Source of the DNA: Saururus chinensis
Lineage: Eukaryota > Streptophyta > Magnoliopsida > Piperales > Saururaceae
Assembly: GCA_035235625.1 (NCBI GenBank)
Contig: CP141143.1
Location: 20,815,092-20,879,091 of the forward strand
Direction of reading: 5' to 3'
DNA: 64,000 nt
Under the pieces are notes generated by a model that worked only from the letters and a program-made list of their open reading frames with translations, was not told where the DNA came from and did no database searches. Made by a program: the position numbers and the translations under genes. Positions 37,110 through 48,354 of this stretch are shown in pieces; within the stretch, counting starts at the first letter, position 1, and the number at the start of each line of letters is the position of its first letter.

Positions 37110-38570
37110 GTCATTCATGTCCACCTCAGTGTTATATGCTTTGCAGTTGTTATAGGAGGCTGTGAATTAGTAGTACGTACTCACTAATCTATTCCCTATC
37201 CGGTTAGCATGGTCTTCGATCGTTATCTTACATGTCAAGTTCGAACTTCATGGGTTGAATCCGCAGTGAGGAGATCGAACATGTTTTATTAGTCAATACT
37301 TATGAGCTTTGGTGTTTGTGTGAGTTTGCATAGCCTGATCGAGAGAGATCTGTCCATGAGAGATTGTTATGCGTTATTATGGGCAGAAATATTAACAAGT
37401 TGTGAGGTGCGACTTCAGGTAATTAGGCACCGATTTTTCAAAATATTTTTAATTTAAAAAGCATGTCCTTTTAATGAATACTCTTTAATAGTAATTTTTA
37501 TTAAATGATGAAAGTCATATTTAAAAGAAGGAAAAATAAGTTTATGATACACTTTTTTAAGTACCCAATTATTTAAATTTAACAAAATGAAGCTATTAGT
37601 ATTGAACAAAATTTTTTAGTCAATAATTCATTGAAAGAATTTGATATTTTCGGGTAGCCTCTAGACTGGGATATAATATATTACACCTCAGTGCAATGCT
37701 TGGGTTCATGGTTTTTTACAACACTGGCGACAGGAACATAACTGGGATTTCATCAATGGATGTAAAATATCAAATTCCTCTTCGCAAATGAGAAAAATAT
37801 GATAATTTATAAATTTATATGTATATGAATAAAACAAGTCATAGAGTAATTAGTTAATTTTACATTCTTTCAATTTCCAAAAGTCTTCTAGGATTAATTT
37901 TACTATAAGATTAATCGGCAAAACAGAATATATTGCCCCCTAAGGGTATTAGGGTAATTCTACCACTTAGGGTATGCTACCCTCCCTTAGGTCATTTGGT
38001 CATCTCACTACCCTTTTATTTATTTTAAGTCATAACCTTCTCAAGAGGCTCCACTCTCAAACTGACCTGCCCTTCCATTCACATGAATGTGGGCATATCC
38101 ACTCAAAGGGTATTTCTATCATTTCGTTTAAAGCCTTATTGATATCCAATGAATCCAAAATTAAAATCAAGGGTACTACTTGATTTCATAGACTCTATGT
38201 AATTTTCTTGGCATATGACGGGGTCGTGAACCCCTTGAACTGACTCAAGTTTTGACTAACGGTTTACTATAAATCCTAAGGGCAAAAGGGTCAATTAACT
38301 ACTCATTGGGATTTTTACTCATAATTGGTTTGACATACAATTAGGTTACACATTAAACTCTCACTGAGAATTTTTCAAATTTTTAGATCAACTCATAGAC
38401 CCCTGAACCAGAGCCTTTAAATCGAGTAAGTGATTTTCACACAATGACTTAAGTACCAGGGGTAAAAAGGTTATTTTATAGTCTTTAAGATTTTTTCTAA
38501 GTCTGAAACTTTGGTAGGGCACTCTTCATGCACCCATGGTAATTTATCATTTTTTTCAAATTTTTCTAAC
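37110..38570. other. Intergenic sequence, no gene recognised
   Basis: AT-rich, then from about 37930 GGGTAATT/CCCTAAG-type sequence common in plant LTRs, which probably belongs to the LTR ending at 39721. Around 37200-37250 there is a weak pol III-like A/B box pair, not strong enough for a SINE call. Confidence 0.35.
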
Positions 38571-38579
38571 AACTCTACC

Positions 38580-39721
38580 TTACTGAACCAGACCCGGTTC
38601 GCAGATTATATATTTATATATTTATTTTTATTAGACCAGACCGAATCGGGTTGGGAAACCCGATCCGGTCCAGCGGCCGACGAGCCCCATCGCGGGTCGT
38701 CTTCTCCGCTAACGGCCAGAGGCCCAGGTGTTCTCGGACCACCAGCGCACAGCGGAACCGACGGCATCGGTTCCTCCGCCACCCGGTGGCCAAAAATCCC
38801 CCTTTTCTTTCTGTCCTTTTTTTTTTTGTGAATCCGGTGGTGGCATCACGATGGCAGGCCGCTACGGCCGACCGATGGGCCGAGCTTGACAGGATCGCCA
38901 TGTTCCGGTGATTCCGGCAGCCCTGGTCCATCCTCCAGCCGGCGGCTGCGCTGCGCCGTTGTAAGGCTCCTTTTTTTTGTGACAACTTGGCGGCAACAAA
39001 TCCTCCGTCATCAAGGTCACCAGATCCAAAGCCGCCGCGGCCAGGACCGGCATGCCCCCCCCCCCACAAAAGGTCCAGCCACCATTTAGAAAACATCCAC
39101 TGTATAATGAAAGTGAACAATGATTACAGAAATTACTATTCACATCATTTACAAAAATGATTTATATTTTAATAATAAAATATCTCTAATATCGATTCAA
39201 AATCCTACCTCGAAGGCCAAGTTGTCATCGATCCACCGTCGCCAATGCTTCGCCGGGGTCTTGCCGGAAAATTCCCTCCTTTTCTACACCGTCCAAAAAG
39301 TCCCCCCCAAAACCCTAATTCTTTATTTTTATAGGCATGGGATTAGGGCTCCTAATCCCATGAGAAATTGGGCCAAAATTTCTTCAATTCAACAACTAAA
39401 TTGGGCCCAAAAACACAATTTTGAAATACTAATTGATTGGGCCCATATAGTGACTTAAATGGACAATTCGTGCATCCAATTCGGGTAAACGGGCCGTGCA
39501 TGTTATATTTAACTTTGAACGGTCGTATCTCTCTCATCCGGAATCCGATTCGTGCGTTCTTGATGGCGTTTTGAAGCTTTTTCAGTCTACTTTCCATCCA
39601 TAAACTTTCAGACACCAAATCCAAGCATTAAATAAGTTATTCCAACGAGAAAGTCAAGGGGTCAAACATTCTAATTTCCCGAGGTTAACTTCGGGAATTT
39701 AGAAACTTCTCGAACGTTACA
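38580..39721 (-). mobile_element. LTR fragment (Ty3-like, TGTAACG start), minus strand
   Basis: Read on the minus strand the LTR starts TGTAACGTTCGAGAAGTTTC at 39721, continues with a CAAGAACGCACGAATC...ATACGACCGTTCAAAGTT block, and has a GC-rich part (39070-38640) with GCCGCGGC-like sequence. The same block, diverged, appears on the plus strand at about 58085-58180, which supports a repeated family. The inner border is unclear (possibly near 37930). A candidate 5-bp flank ATTAG follows at 39722-39726, but its partner was not firmly found. Confidence 0.55.
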
Positions 39722-39786
39722 ATTAGTTGCTGAAAGTTCAAATGAAGAACATGTAGTGAAACATAGATTGAATGGTTGCAGTTCAA

Positions 39787-39912
<126 letters not shown>

Positions 39913-40589
39913 CATGTCGACTGAATATTTGACTTAAAAAGCATCAACCACAATCTCAGGGTGATCTAAACGGCCCCTATAATATTTATGTTGAGAGTTT
40001 AGGTGCATTATTGTAATATTTCTTACATGATGAAATCACAATATACTAGTAGTCCTCTCATCCTCATGAGACTTAACCACACCTGACAAGAAACTAAGTG
40101 CATCATTGCAATCCCGCCTATGGGATGAGATTACAATATGCTAGTAATTTCCTCGACTATTAAATTCTCTACAAGTTCAAATTAACAACAAATAGTTGCC
40201 TACTATAGGACGACTACACTAATCATGGTTCAAACTCGTAATTCAAATTTAATCCCGTAAATTATCATGGTCCGATCCCTATGGTGATAAATAAGATTAA
40301 TCTAATGAATTTAATTAAATCAGACAACTAATTCTCTAAGTGGATAACATAAATATGATAATATCTAAATAATAAAGTTGTATGATAATAATTCAAAATA
40401 TTAACATCAAATGAGCAAGATATATATCAAATCATACTAGTTCATGAATCAATCACTACATTAATAAATTATTCAACTCAAAAGAGACAAAATTAGATTA
40501 AACCCGAGTGATTATAATTCTCCTACTGAAAATAAATATATACCTTTCAAGTTATGTTCTTGAAAAACAAAGCAAACTATGCAACAAAG

Positions 40590-40850
40590 ACTAGTCTTCT
40601 ACATGTGAAAACCGATCAAAGTTGAACAACTTCTCAGCTTCTCTATAGTAACTACTTTGGTCAATATATATATTAAGTTCTCCTTAGTATCGGTCTTCTT
40701 CAATCAAAATTTTCTCTTTTCCACAAATGATCAAATAAAGTGATACTTAATATTAATATATTTCATCCTTGAATAAAACACTACATTTTTTGGCTAGATA
40801 AATGAGACTAACTATTTGAATACAACTAACATTAGTTCTTTTAAGAAATG
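40590..40850 (-). pseudogene. Copia retrotransposon RNase H / 3' pol relic
   Basis: The minus strand reads, through frameshifts and stops, LAKN..VFYSRMKYINIKYHFI, SFVEKRKF, KKTDTKENL, then further on TKVVTIEKL-like residues. This is the end of Ty1/copia polyproteins, where RTKHIDVKYHFIRE...ADILTK is conserved in the RNase H tail. Only this short, decayed piece is present. Nearby AT-rich sequence (39960-40590) and a GGTTTGTGGAGAAACCCC stretch at 40965-40990 may be its flanking LTR and polypurine area. Confidence 0.6.
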
Positions 40851-40999
40851 CTTAAACCATACTATAACTTAGACTCGAGGTAGTGAAAAATTGACACATT
40901 CACCATGAATATAATAATCATAGTTGAGCAGAACTGTGTCAGAACATGAAAAGTAGATCAATTTTGTGGGGTTTGTGGAGAAACCCCCGGCAGAGGAGT

Positions 41000-42130
41000 C
41001 CTGATTGCCTAGTCGAAGACCTGAGGTAAACTATTTTGGTCGTAGGCTCGATGAAATTCACGTCTTCTACTTAATGTAGTACTAATCATTATTTAAGCTC
41101 ATTACAACACGAATAATTTTTAATATTTCTCACTCACCACTCCATGAGCTTAGAGTAAGAAGGTTTTAAGGACCATTAGGATCGATAATGTGTATATTAA
41201 TGTTAATATTATTAATACTAATATATATTAGTATGTATATTATTTATCTTAAAAATAAATAATCTTTAGATATTTCTTGTATTAGGCTCCTGATTAAGAA
41301 ATATTAAAAAAAAAATTACAACATTATTTATGGAAGAGACATAGCTTTTACTAGTGTATAATTATAAAAGGTGGTATGACTAAGCTATTAAGCTTTGGGG
41401 GAGGAAGGAAGAGTTGTGTCTACTCTTTAGTGATAATGAGCCCAACATAAATTTTGGATAAAAATTATTTATATTTTAAATAAATAATATATATACTAGT
41501 GTACGTTAATATGCATTAGTATATGTGTTATTAAATTAAAATATCAACAATTCTCATGTCATAAAGATAAAAAATGTTTACGGAGAGCGACATTTGTTAT
41601 CAGCTGGTCCTCGGCCAAATAGTCGGCAAATTAGGCTTATCCATATTTATGTCAATTAACAATTTATAAATCGATATTTTGTCTACGGATAAAGCTTTTT
41701 TTTTGGCAGACATGACCATTGTCTATAGACATAGCCTCTTAGGCAATTAGATAAGAGTTGAAGTGGTTAGAGAGAATGAGAGCAGTATAACGACTTTAAC
41801 TAAGTAAGACAATTAGGGTGAGGATCTCTAGATTAACTAATCTAGCATATAATAATAATTTTTAAACTTATATATGTTATATTTTTTATTTATAGTATTA
41901 TTATTAGATAAATTTATTTATTTTAAAAGACTAAATAAAACTATTGATATAAAATAAAAAAATATTTAATAACTAATTTAAAAAAAATTCAAATATAACA
42001 TTAATATAATTATATTTAAATTATTAAAAAATTAAGTACAAAAAATTATATTTAAAAATAATTAAAAAAATAAAAATTAACTTTTACATAAGAATATATA
42101 TTATATTTAAAAATTAACCCAGCCTCGAAT
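41000..42130. other. AT-rich intergenic sequence
   Basis: Very AT-rich with TATTAATATTAATAC-type simple sequence at 41190-41250 and 41480-41530. There is no gene or recognisable element. Confidence 0.5.
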
Positions 42131-42660
42131 AAATGGCTAGTCCTTCTCGTCTTTGTCCACGGCCATGTCTAAATAAATTAACAAATAAAAAAATTCGGCC
42201 AACACGTACTCCTCGGACATGGCCCGGACGGACGTCAGAGGATGGACGTCTACTACCAACCCAGACGAATGAGAGACATTACAGACCCGCAATGGACCCG
42301 CGCAAGAGAATACTCGTTAACGTCCTTCGGTTTGCCCTAGCGCCGCCATGAAATATTGCGTGCTGGCGGCTGCGATCCAGCCATAGACCAGGCTGTGGAG
42401 GGAGTGAAACGCTGGTTCATAAGCCGCGCACGGCTTTCGGCGACGAGTTCCGGTGGCCCCCTGTAAATTCGCGTCGCCGACTCCTAAGAGCATGATCCCA
42501 ATGTTGGAAGATGCTTGCTGGAGAGTTCGTCGACGGCGGAGGTCAGGAATCAAAGAATTTTCGATTTCTGCCTGTCTCCTTGGTTTTTTCCACCAGTTCC
42601 CTTTCTCACTCAGTCTCTTCTATCATCTTCTCCATTATTGTGCAATAGAATAGAAGGATT
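42130..42660. other. GC-rich island of unknown role
   Basis: Abrupt rise in GC after an AT-rich stretch. A 78-codon frame on the minus strand (42553-42317) and short plus-strand frames (for example VEGVKRWFISRARLSATSSG at about 42390-42460) exist, but none is a family I recognise. It could be a first exon or promoter of a non-coding host transcript leading to the snoRNA locus, or a small unknown gene. TATA-like and start-site evidence is weak. Confidence 0.35.
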
Positions 42661-42741
42661 TCAGTACTATCAAAGCTTTGACTAACTTACGGCTTTGTCT
42701 GGAAAGCCAGACAGAGATTTGAAATCAATTCAAATCAATTT

Positions 42742-42767
42742 GGGGGGGGGGGGGGGGGGGCGGGGGG
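42742..42767. repeat. Poly-G run
   Basis: Nineteen consecutive G (42742-42760), then C and six more G. It could form G-quadruplex and is also a typical place for assembly length error. Confidence 0.9.
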
Positions 42768-43399
42768 AGAGTATTGGTAGGTCTGATTTGGCCATATATA
42801 GCTCAAGCAATTACTGAGATGCGTATTGACGATCTGTAGTTTTCTGTTGCCTTTTTTTGGTACTAATAGCTAGCAATTCATTGCTTACTTAGTACTAGTA
42901 CATTGTATTGGAAAGTCTACAGGCAGGGGGGGACTACTCTCCTTTGGGCCTCCGGAAGTCGGACCAATGGAACAAGAATCAGGCAAGAGCAACTTCCGCC
43001 CATTCATAAAACTTTTAGGTAATTATGAAGAAAACTTGAGGGCCCTTAATTTTCCCTTCTTCTTGCATGACTTTTTCTTGTATGTACTTGCCTTTAGACT
43101 GGAATTTCATTACCAATTTTTGGCTAAATAACGGATATCTTCGAAAAAATTTATGTATTTTGACTATCTTCTACACTATATGCTTTATGAACATTTTGCA
43201 AGCGCCGGCTCGAATTTCCTGCCACTTTATCTTGGATCCTCCAATTCAGGCCTCCTAATTGTAATAGAAGAAGTATCTTGTTCATGGAATTTTCTCAAAA
43301 AAATTTATGATGAAGAAAGGAACGTGGACTTGTTTTCTCTTGATTTTACTCTATCCTTCCCACAATATCCTATTTGGTTTATCAAAATGAACACCACTT

Positions 43400-44440
43400 A
43401 GTTAATAATATCTTTGATTGGTCTTGAAGCAGTGTTACCTGATTCAAACCAAGGCATAAAAGTAGACAGAAAAGTTATTTATTTATTTGTAAATAAAAAA
43501 ACACTTCAGGTTATCTCTGTCTTTTTGTCACACTTGGAAGACTACCTGCTTAATTCTAATTTCATGATGTATGGATGAAACTAACCAATGGTCAGCCTAA
43601 CCGGTTACTCCTCCAAGTCTCCAATGTGTTGGTGCCATATACCCCACCTTAAAATCTGCATTCAGCAAACAAGATTCTTGATGACACATTTTTTCTGATC
43701 TCTTTAAATTGTTGCCCGTTGCTTCTATCTTTATTTAAATTTGACCCAAGACATGGGATACCAGCGGATAAAGCACAATACACATTTCATGAACTATGTC
43801 CTTGGAATTCCAGCTATGGTTAACAATTTATTGCTGGTTGGCTTTCAAAACATCATTATTGAATACTTCGGCTGTCAAATGATGTTTCTATCTGTCAAAT
43901 GTTGTAGATGGTTAAATTGAAAATTAATTTCTACTTTCTTGTAAATTACCAAGATCTAACAGTAAAATGAAGTTAAAAAGTTTGCCTACATGCATGTCTT
44001 AATGCAATTGTGCATGGAACTTTAGCAGGACTGAATAGAACTTAATGACGAAGCACTTAGCAAGTCTGTCATGACAATTAGCATAATTATCATTGTTTGT
44101 TGCATTTTTTTATTAGTTCTTTTCGGTTTCAGATGACACCAATGACTCCCCAATGGAACAATTGCGCCTCACTGTCTGACCCACATATGTCCCATCAATG
44201 CCAGCATTAACATTTCAAGCATGGTTTTTAAGGATGACAATTTGCATATTTGTCATTCACCAACCAGTTCTTTTCCTTCCAACAAAATTCACCAAGCATT
44301 CCTTCCACAGTTTTGATATGCAGTTCTATACTTTGAGGTTAAGGGCATGCTTAATTCGTAGTGGCCCTGCGAATATGGTAGCAAATTTGATGGTTCCCTT
44401 ATTTTATAGGTTGTAATTATTGTGTCTTTTGACCATACAG
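43400..44440. other. Intergenic sequence upstream of the snoRNA locus
   Basis: No protein gene. A stretch at 44131-44180 (AGATGACACC ... TGTCTGACCC) loosely resembles a C/D snoRNA, but its C box deviates and no target was recognised, so it is not called. Confidence 0.4.
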
Positions 44441-44477
44441 CCTTTTGGTGGAGCTCTATCTCCTTATGCAACTAGGG

Positions 44478-44486
44478 TTAGGGTTT
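44478..44486 (-). promoter_or_regulatory. Telo-box upstream of the snoRNAs
   Basis: TTAGGGTTT (complement AAACCCTAA) within CTAGGGTTAGGGTTTTTTCC, about 215 bases upstream of snoRNA 1. Telo-boxes are well known in plant promoters of snoRNA clusters and translation-related genes. The equivalent place in duplicate unit 2 lacks it. A TTTATAT follows at 44504-44510. Confidence 0.6.
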
Positions 44487-44694
44487 TTTCCCACTGTTCT
44501 TCCTTTATATGTAGAAGGAAGATGGGGCTCACATAGAATGCAGGTGCTGTTGAGTCGCTTCTCCTGCGTACTTCCAGGTGCAGTGAATATTATCCTGCAA
44601 AATCATTCTTTGATTTATTGCAACACATTTCTTTTTTATGTATTTTTTATTTTCTGTTTTTCTGTTTTATTTTCATTTTCTACAATCTCGCTGA

Positions 44695-44769
44695 GGATCC
44701 TATGATGCCATAAGATCTTTGAGACCTGATTTTTATTTTGATGACAAGTTAAGCACTCGCTGAGGATCC
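44695..44769 (+). ncRNA. Box C/D snoRNA, predicted guide for 18S rRNA C38
   Basis: A 75-base C/D snoRNA layout. Terminal stem GGATCC (44695-44700) pairs with GGATCC (44764-44769); box C is ATGATGC (44702-44708, last base off consensus), D' CTGA (44726-44729), C' TGATGAC (44739-44745), D CTGA (44760-44763). The guide before D' (AGATCTTTGAGAC, 44713-44725) gives 11 Watson-Crick pairs plus a G-U with the 5' region of plant 18S rRNA (GTCTCAAAGATT). The fifth base from D' faces C38, so the product would direct 2'-O-methylation there, in the nucleolus with fibrillarin. The D guide (AAGTTAAGCACTCG) has no target I recognise. A telo-box upstream and further snoRNA-like sequence downstream suggest a polycistronic transcript. 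Confidence 0.8.
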
Positions 44770-44845
44770 ACTCTTTTTAAACTCTAAATAAAAAGTTTTA
44801 TTCAGGTTCTACCATTGCTTGTTTTTTCCTGGAAAAATAAAAAAA

Positions 44846-44919
44846 ATGATGAAATGCACTGGGCTCCGAGCAATTCCTGCTATAATGATGCAAATGCATG
44901 CCTAGAAAGCAATGTCTGA
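44846..44919 (+). ncRNA. Second candidate box C/D snoRNA
   Basis: Box C ATGATGA is at 44846-44852, C' ATGATGC at 44885-44891 and box D CTGA at 44916-44919, with a weaker D' (CTGC, 44877-44880). A weak closing stem is possible between AATAA before box C and TTATT after box D. The interior is almost identical in the duplicate at 46402-46478, more so than the flanks, as expected for a functional RNA. Guides would be GAGCAATTC (before D') and AGAAAGCAATGT (before D); I do not recognise their rRNA or snRNA targets. It lies 77 bases after snoRNA 1, a spacing usual in plant snoRNA clusters. Confidence 0.6.
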
Positions 44920-46254
44920 TGCTTATTCTGTCCTACCAACTCCCTTTTCTTTTTCTACTGAAATTTTCTACTTTTTATTTTTTCACTACTCCTATGTCTC
45001 CAAAACCAATTTATAACCATTAATTGATCGTCCACTTGTACACATTTGGATGTATATGGATAAATATTTATTTAATTTAGAGAAAGAAATTACAAGATTG
45101 TTGATTGAGATTTTATTTTTCTTATTTTTTCAATTAAAATTTTATACTTGAGGCAATGATTAAGTTGTTCATTTCATAATGCATATATATTTATAACTTT
45201 CATATGTGAAATACATTGTGTATTTTATTCATCTATTCATTATCCTTTAATGGACCTTCTATTATTTGATCTAAAAAAAAGTAGGCAGTTGAGTAGTTAG
45301 GAAGCATTATTTCCTTCATAATCCCGCCGTAGAATTTTAGTAAAATTTTCCGTATGTTTTGCATGGAAGAACAGTTTGCTATTTTTCTACTAGTTTTCTG
45401 GAGGTAAAAAGACATGTCACTTGTATCTGTTGATCTTTAGAATTGCTATGTAATTTTGGAATATTTAACCCTTCCATGATATGGGAATGTAATTGTAATT
45501 GTTCAACTGATCTGATAACTCATCTGGTAAATATAAATCTGACATTGAATCAATTGAATATCAAATATGAAGTTAGATCAATTCATGCCATTTCATGCAA
45601 ATTTTCTCCTTGCAGCTACTGCTTGGTGGGTATAATTATAAAAAAGCATCTCCCGACACCATATTTTTCTTCTGGATGAATAAGTTTCCATTATTTCTAG
45701 TTAGGACAGTTAAGGGCTAAAATGTTATTAATTAAATGTTTTTTATTTTAAGCTTGTGTAAAATATTTTTTATTGTAAAATAATGTGTTGCTAAGCCAAA
45801 TTACAAAATTAGGGTATCAATATAAGCAAATTTCAGACGGGCTTGCAAGTACAAGGTGCGCGTGCATACTTACTAGTAATAAGGGGATGTGCCATGATGC
45901 TCACGACGCATTCAAATGAAAATTGTTTAAATGGAGGGACCTCCATTTGTAAATCTCTCTTCTCCTTATTGAGGGGCCTCTGTTTGTTGAAATAGAGGGG
46001 CCTTTTAGTGGAGACCTATCTCCTTATTATGTGCCAAGTTTGAAGGTTAAGTTCTACTGTTCTTCCTTTCTATGTCGGAGGAAGATTGGGCCCGTATAGT
46101 CAGCAAGTTTTGTTGAGTTGCTTCTCCTGCTTACTCCCAGGTACTGTGCACATTGTCTTGCAAAATCTTTCTTCGATTTGTCGTAACACATTTGTTTTTT
46201 TATGTGTTTTTTTGGTCGGAGCCTGTTTATGTTATTTTTTTACGATCTCGATTT

Positions 46255-46331
46255 GGGTCTTATGATGCCATAAGATCGTTGAGACCTGATTTTATAACTT
46301 TGATGACAAGTTAAGCACCCGCCGAGGATCC
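46255..46331 (+). pseudogene. Degenerate copy of the C38-guide C/D snoRNA
   Basis: It keeps box C ATGATGC (46262-46268), D' CTGA (46286-46289) and C' TGATGAC (46301-46307), but box D is CCGA (46322-46325) instead of CTGA. The 18S guide has a G for T at 46278 that breaks the pairing after seven bases. The outer stem GGGTCT/GGATCC survives only with G-U pairs. A box D change normally abolishes snoRNP assembly. Confidence 0.7.
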
Positions 46332-46401
46332 TCTTTTTTTAAACTCGAAAAAATAATTTATTCAGGTTTTATCAATGCCCCTTTTTTCCTAGAAAAATGA
46401 A

Positions 46402-46478
46402 AAGATGAAGAAACGCACTGGGCTCCGAGCAGTTGCTGCTATAATGATGCAAATGCATGCCTAGAAAGCAATGTCTGA
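46402..46478 (+). pseudogene. Duplicate of the second C/D snoRNA candidate
   Basis: Box D CTGA (46475-46478) and the ATGATGC C' box are intact and the interior is nearly unchanged, but box C reads AAGATGA in place of ATGATGA. It may be a weakly functional paralogue or a pseudogene. Confidence 0.5.
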
Positions 46479-46559
46479 GGTCTATACAGTATTTCGAACT
46501 CCTTTGTCTTATTCTGCCGAAAATTTTTATTTTCACTACATTGGCTCTAAAAATGACTG

Positions 46560-48350
46560 GCGTGGTGGGATAATGGTGCCTGTCTGAATGCAAATTATAC
46601 TTCTACAAGCGAAAAAGGCAACATACAAGCTAAAAATGCTAGACTATTTATCGGATATGGCTCAATAGGCTACCGGCTAAATCAACAAGCTGGTCTGGCC
46701 TTGGTCAGAATGAAAATGTTTGTTATCGTCAATGCTTTTGTGGTGCAATAAAAAGCCCCAAGATGTGGGTAATATCATCCTACATTCCTTAGGTAAAATC
46801 ATTATCTTCGGTTGAACTCTTGTTGCGCTCAGTATAATTCATTAGTAGCTTCAATTCACACGTCATAAGAAAGAAGCATACATACATTTACATATAATAT
46901 TATTATTGACAAGAAGAGTTTTTACATGGATGGTGAGGCAGTTTCGAAGCATTCTCTCGGGAAACGTGAATCTGATTGTTAATCATTCTTTAAAATAGGC
47001 TTTGTAATCAATGAGCATGTTTTTGTTTTTTATCAAACTAGGAAGAATATATAAGTAAATATAAATTAGATATGATAAAATAAAATATATATTGAACAAA
47101 GGTCATGTTATTGACGTGGTGCATGCTTTTAAGATTATAATAATTATAAATTATATTGACTTAATAGTATATAAGTGTGAGTATAACTTTTATAGTTTAA
47201 ATATCATATTATGGGTTAGTGAAGATAAAGGTGTAGTTAGGCTTTTTGTTGTAGTTTACATTATTTATATGTAGGACTAATCTACAAAAAAAAATATATG
47301 AATCTAAATTTGTATAATATAAATAAATATAAAATAATGTATTATAGAAAAATATGTTATATAGGTTGATACAAAAGTTCAAGAAAATATAGTCATGTTA
47401 GAGTTTATTGAGTTGAACTTGTTGAGAGCTTTTTAATGATACTAAATTTAACATATTCACCCTTAGAATTATGTTAACATGTGCACATCATACTAAATTT
47501 AAAATATAATTTTATTAAAATATTTTTAACCACATAATTTAAACTTGTATTAGTAAAAAAAATGGGTAAAATAAGAACTAAGGTTAAAAAATTTAGGTAA
47601 AATAGTCTAAATATAAAATTATTTAGTCAATAAATTTACTTTATATAATAATATAATGTTGAGGAGATCACATGGTGAATATACACAAATTTAAGGTCTT
47701 TTTTTAGTAGCATTTTCCTTCCCCAAAGAATTTCTTGTCAATAAATACATGAAGAATTCAACAAAGAGCTTGTATGGCCAAAATTACTACTTTGGCTTGA
47801 GAGGCATCAGATCTTTTCATGGACATGGTTTGCATTATGGTTTTATTCTATGATTTGATGTCTCTCAAGTGAGAGTTATAATGAGTTGTAAGCAAAGTAA
47901 ATTTAAAGCATATAGATATATTTATTTTTTATCTTTTTATATATATATATAGTCTTGTTTATATGAGCCCGGGCTCATATTATTACTACTTTAGATAAAA
48001 GATTTTTCAAGTTTGATGTTTCTAACGATGCTACTTTATTAATGAAGTTATATTACTTTATATGTTTATTGATGATGTTTTTGTTGTGGCACTTACATTT
48101 GTGCCATTTGAACATTAAAAATCTTGATAGAATGTCTAGTGTAAGGTTATTACCTAAGATCACTGAGGATTCTTGTGTGTATGAGGTATGTCTATAAAGC
48201 AAGATGTGTAGATAATCTTTTCATAAATGATAAATTAATGGACTAGTAGGGGTAGTTTACTTAGGCATTTGTGGACCTTTGAGTATCCAAACCTATAGAG
48301 CTATTACTTATTTTATTATTTTTATTGATGACCATATAATTGGGTACATG
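46560..48350. other. AT-rich intergenic sequence
   Basis: No gene recognised. The palindrome GAGCCCGGGCTC lies at about 47967-47978 and an (AT)n-like tract just before it (47939-47951). Confidence 0.45.
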
Positions 48351-48354
48351 TATC

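Larger units (their letters stand above)
44441..45010 (+). repeat. Tandem duplication unit 1 carrying the snoRNA locus
   Basis: About 560 bases starting CCTTTTGGTGGAGCTCTATC are repeated at 46001-46555 starting CCTTTTAGTGGAGACCTATC. The offset is 1560 at the start and at snoRNA 1, and 1559 at snoRNA 2. Conservation is highest over the snoRNA-like blocks. About 1 kb of unique sequence separates the units. Confidence 0.85.
46001..46555 (+). repeat. Tandem duplication unit 2 (decayed snoRNA locus)
   Basis: Counterpart of 44441-45010, clearly alignable throughout but with many substitutions. The telo-box is missing and both snoRNA copies carry changes in key boxes, so this unit is probably inactive. 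Confidence 0.82.

Noticed and set aside
37195..37260. Pol III A/B-box-like pair (GGTTAGCATGG ... AAGTTCGAACTT), possible SINE or tRNA
   Set aside because: No cloverleaf, B box deviates, and no poly(A)/poly(T) tail or flanking duplication was seen.
44131..44180. Additional C/D-like sequence AGATGACACC ... TGTCTGACC
   Set aside because: Box C is off consensus at a key base, there is no closing stem, and it is not in the duplicated unit.
44473..44486. TAGGGTTAGGGTTT as an interstitial telomere repeat
   Set aside because: Only two units; better explained as a telo-box in a snoRNA promoter.
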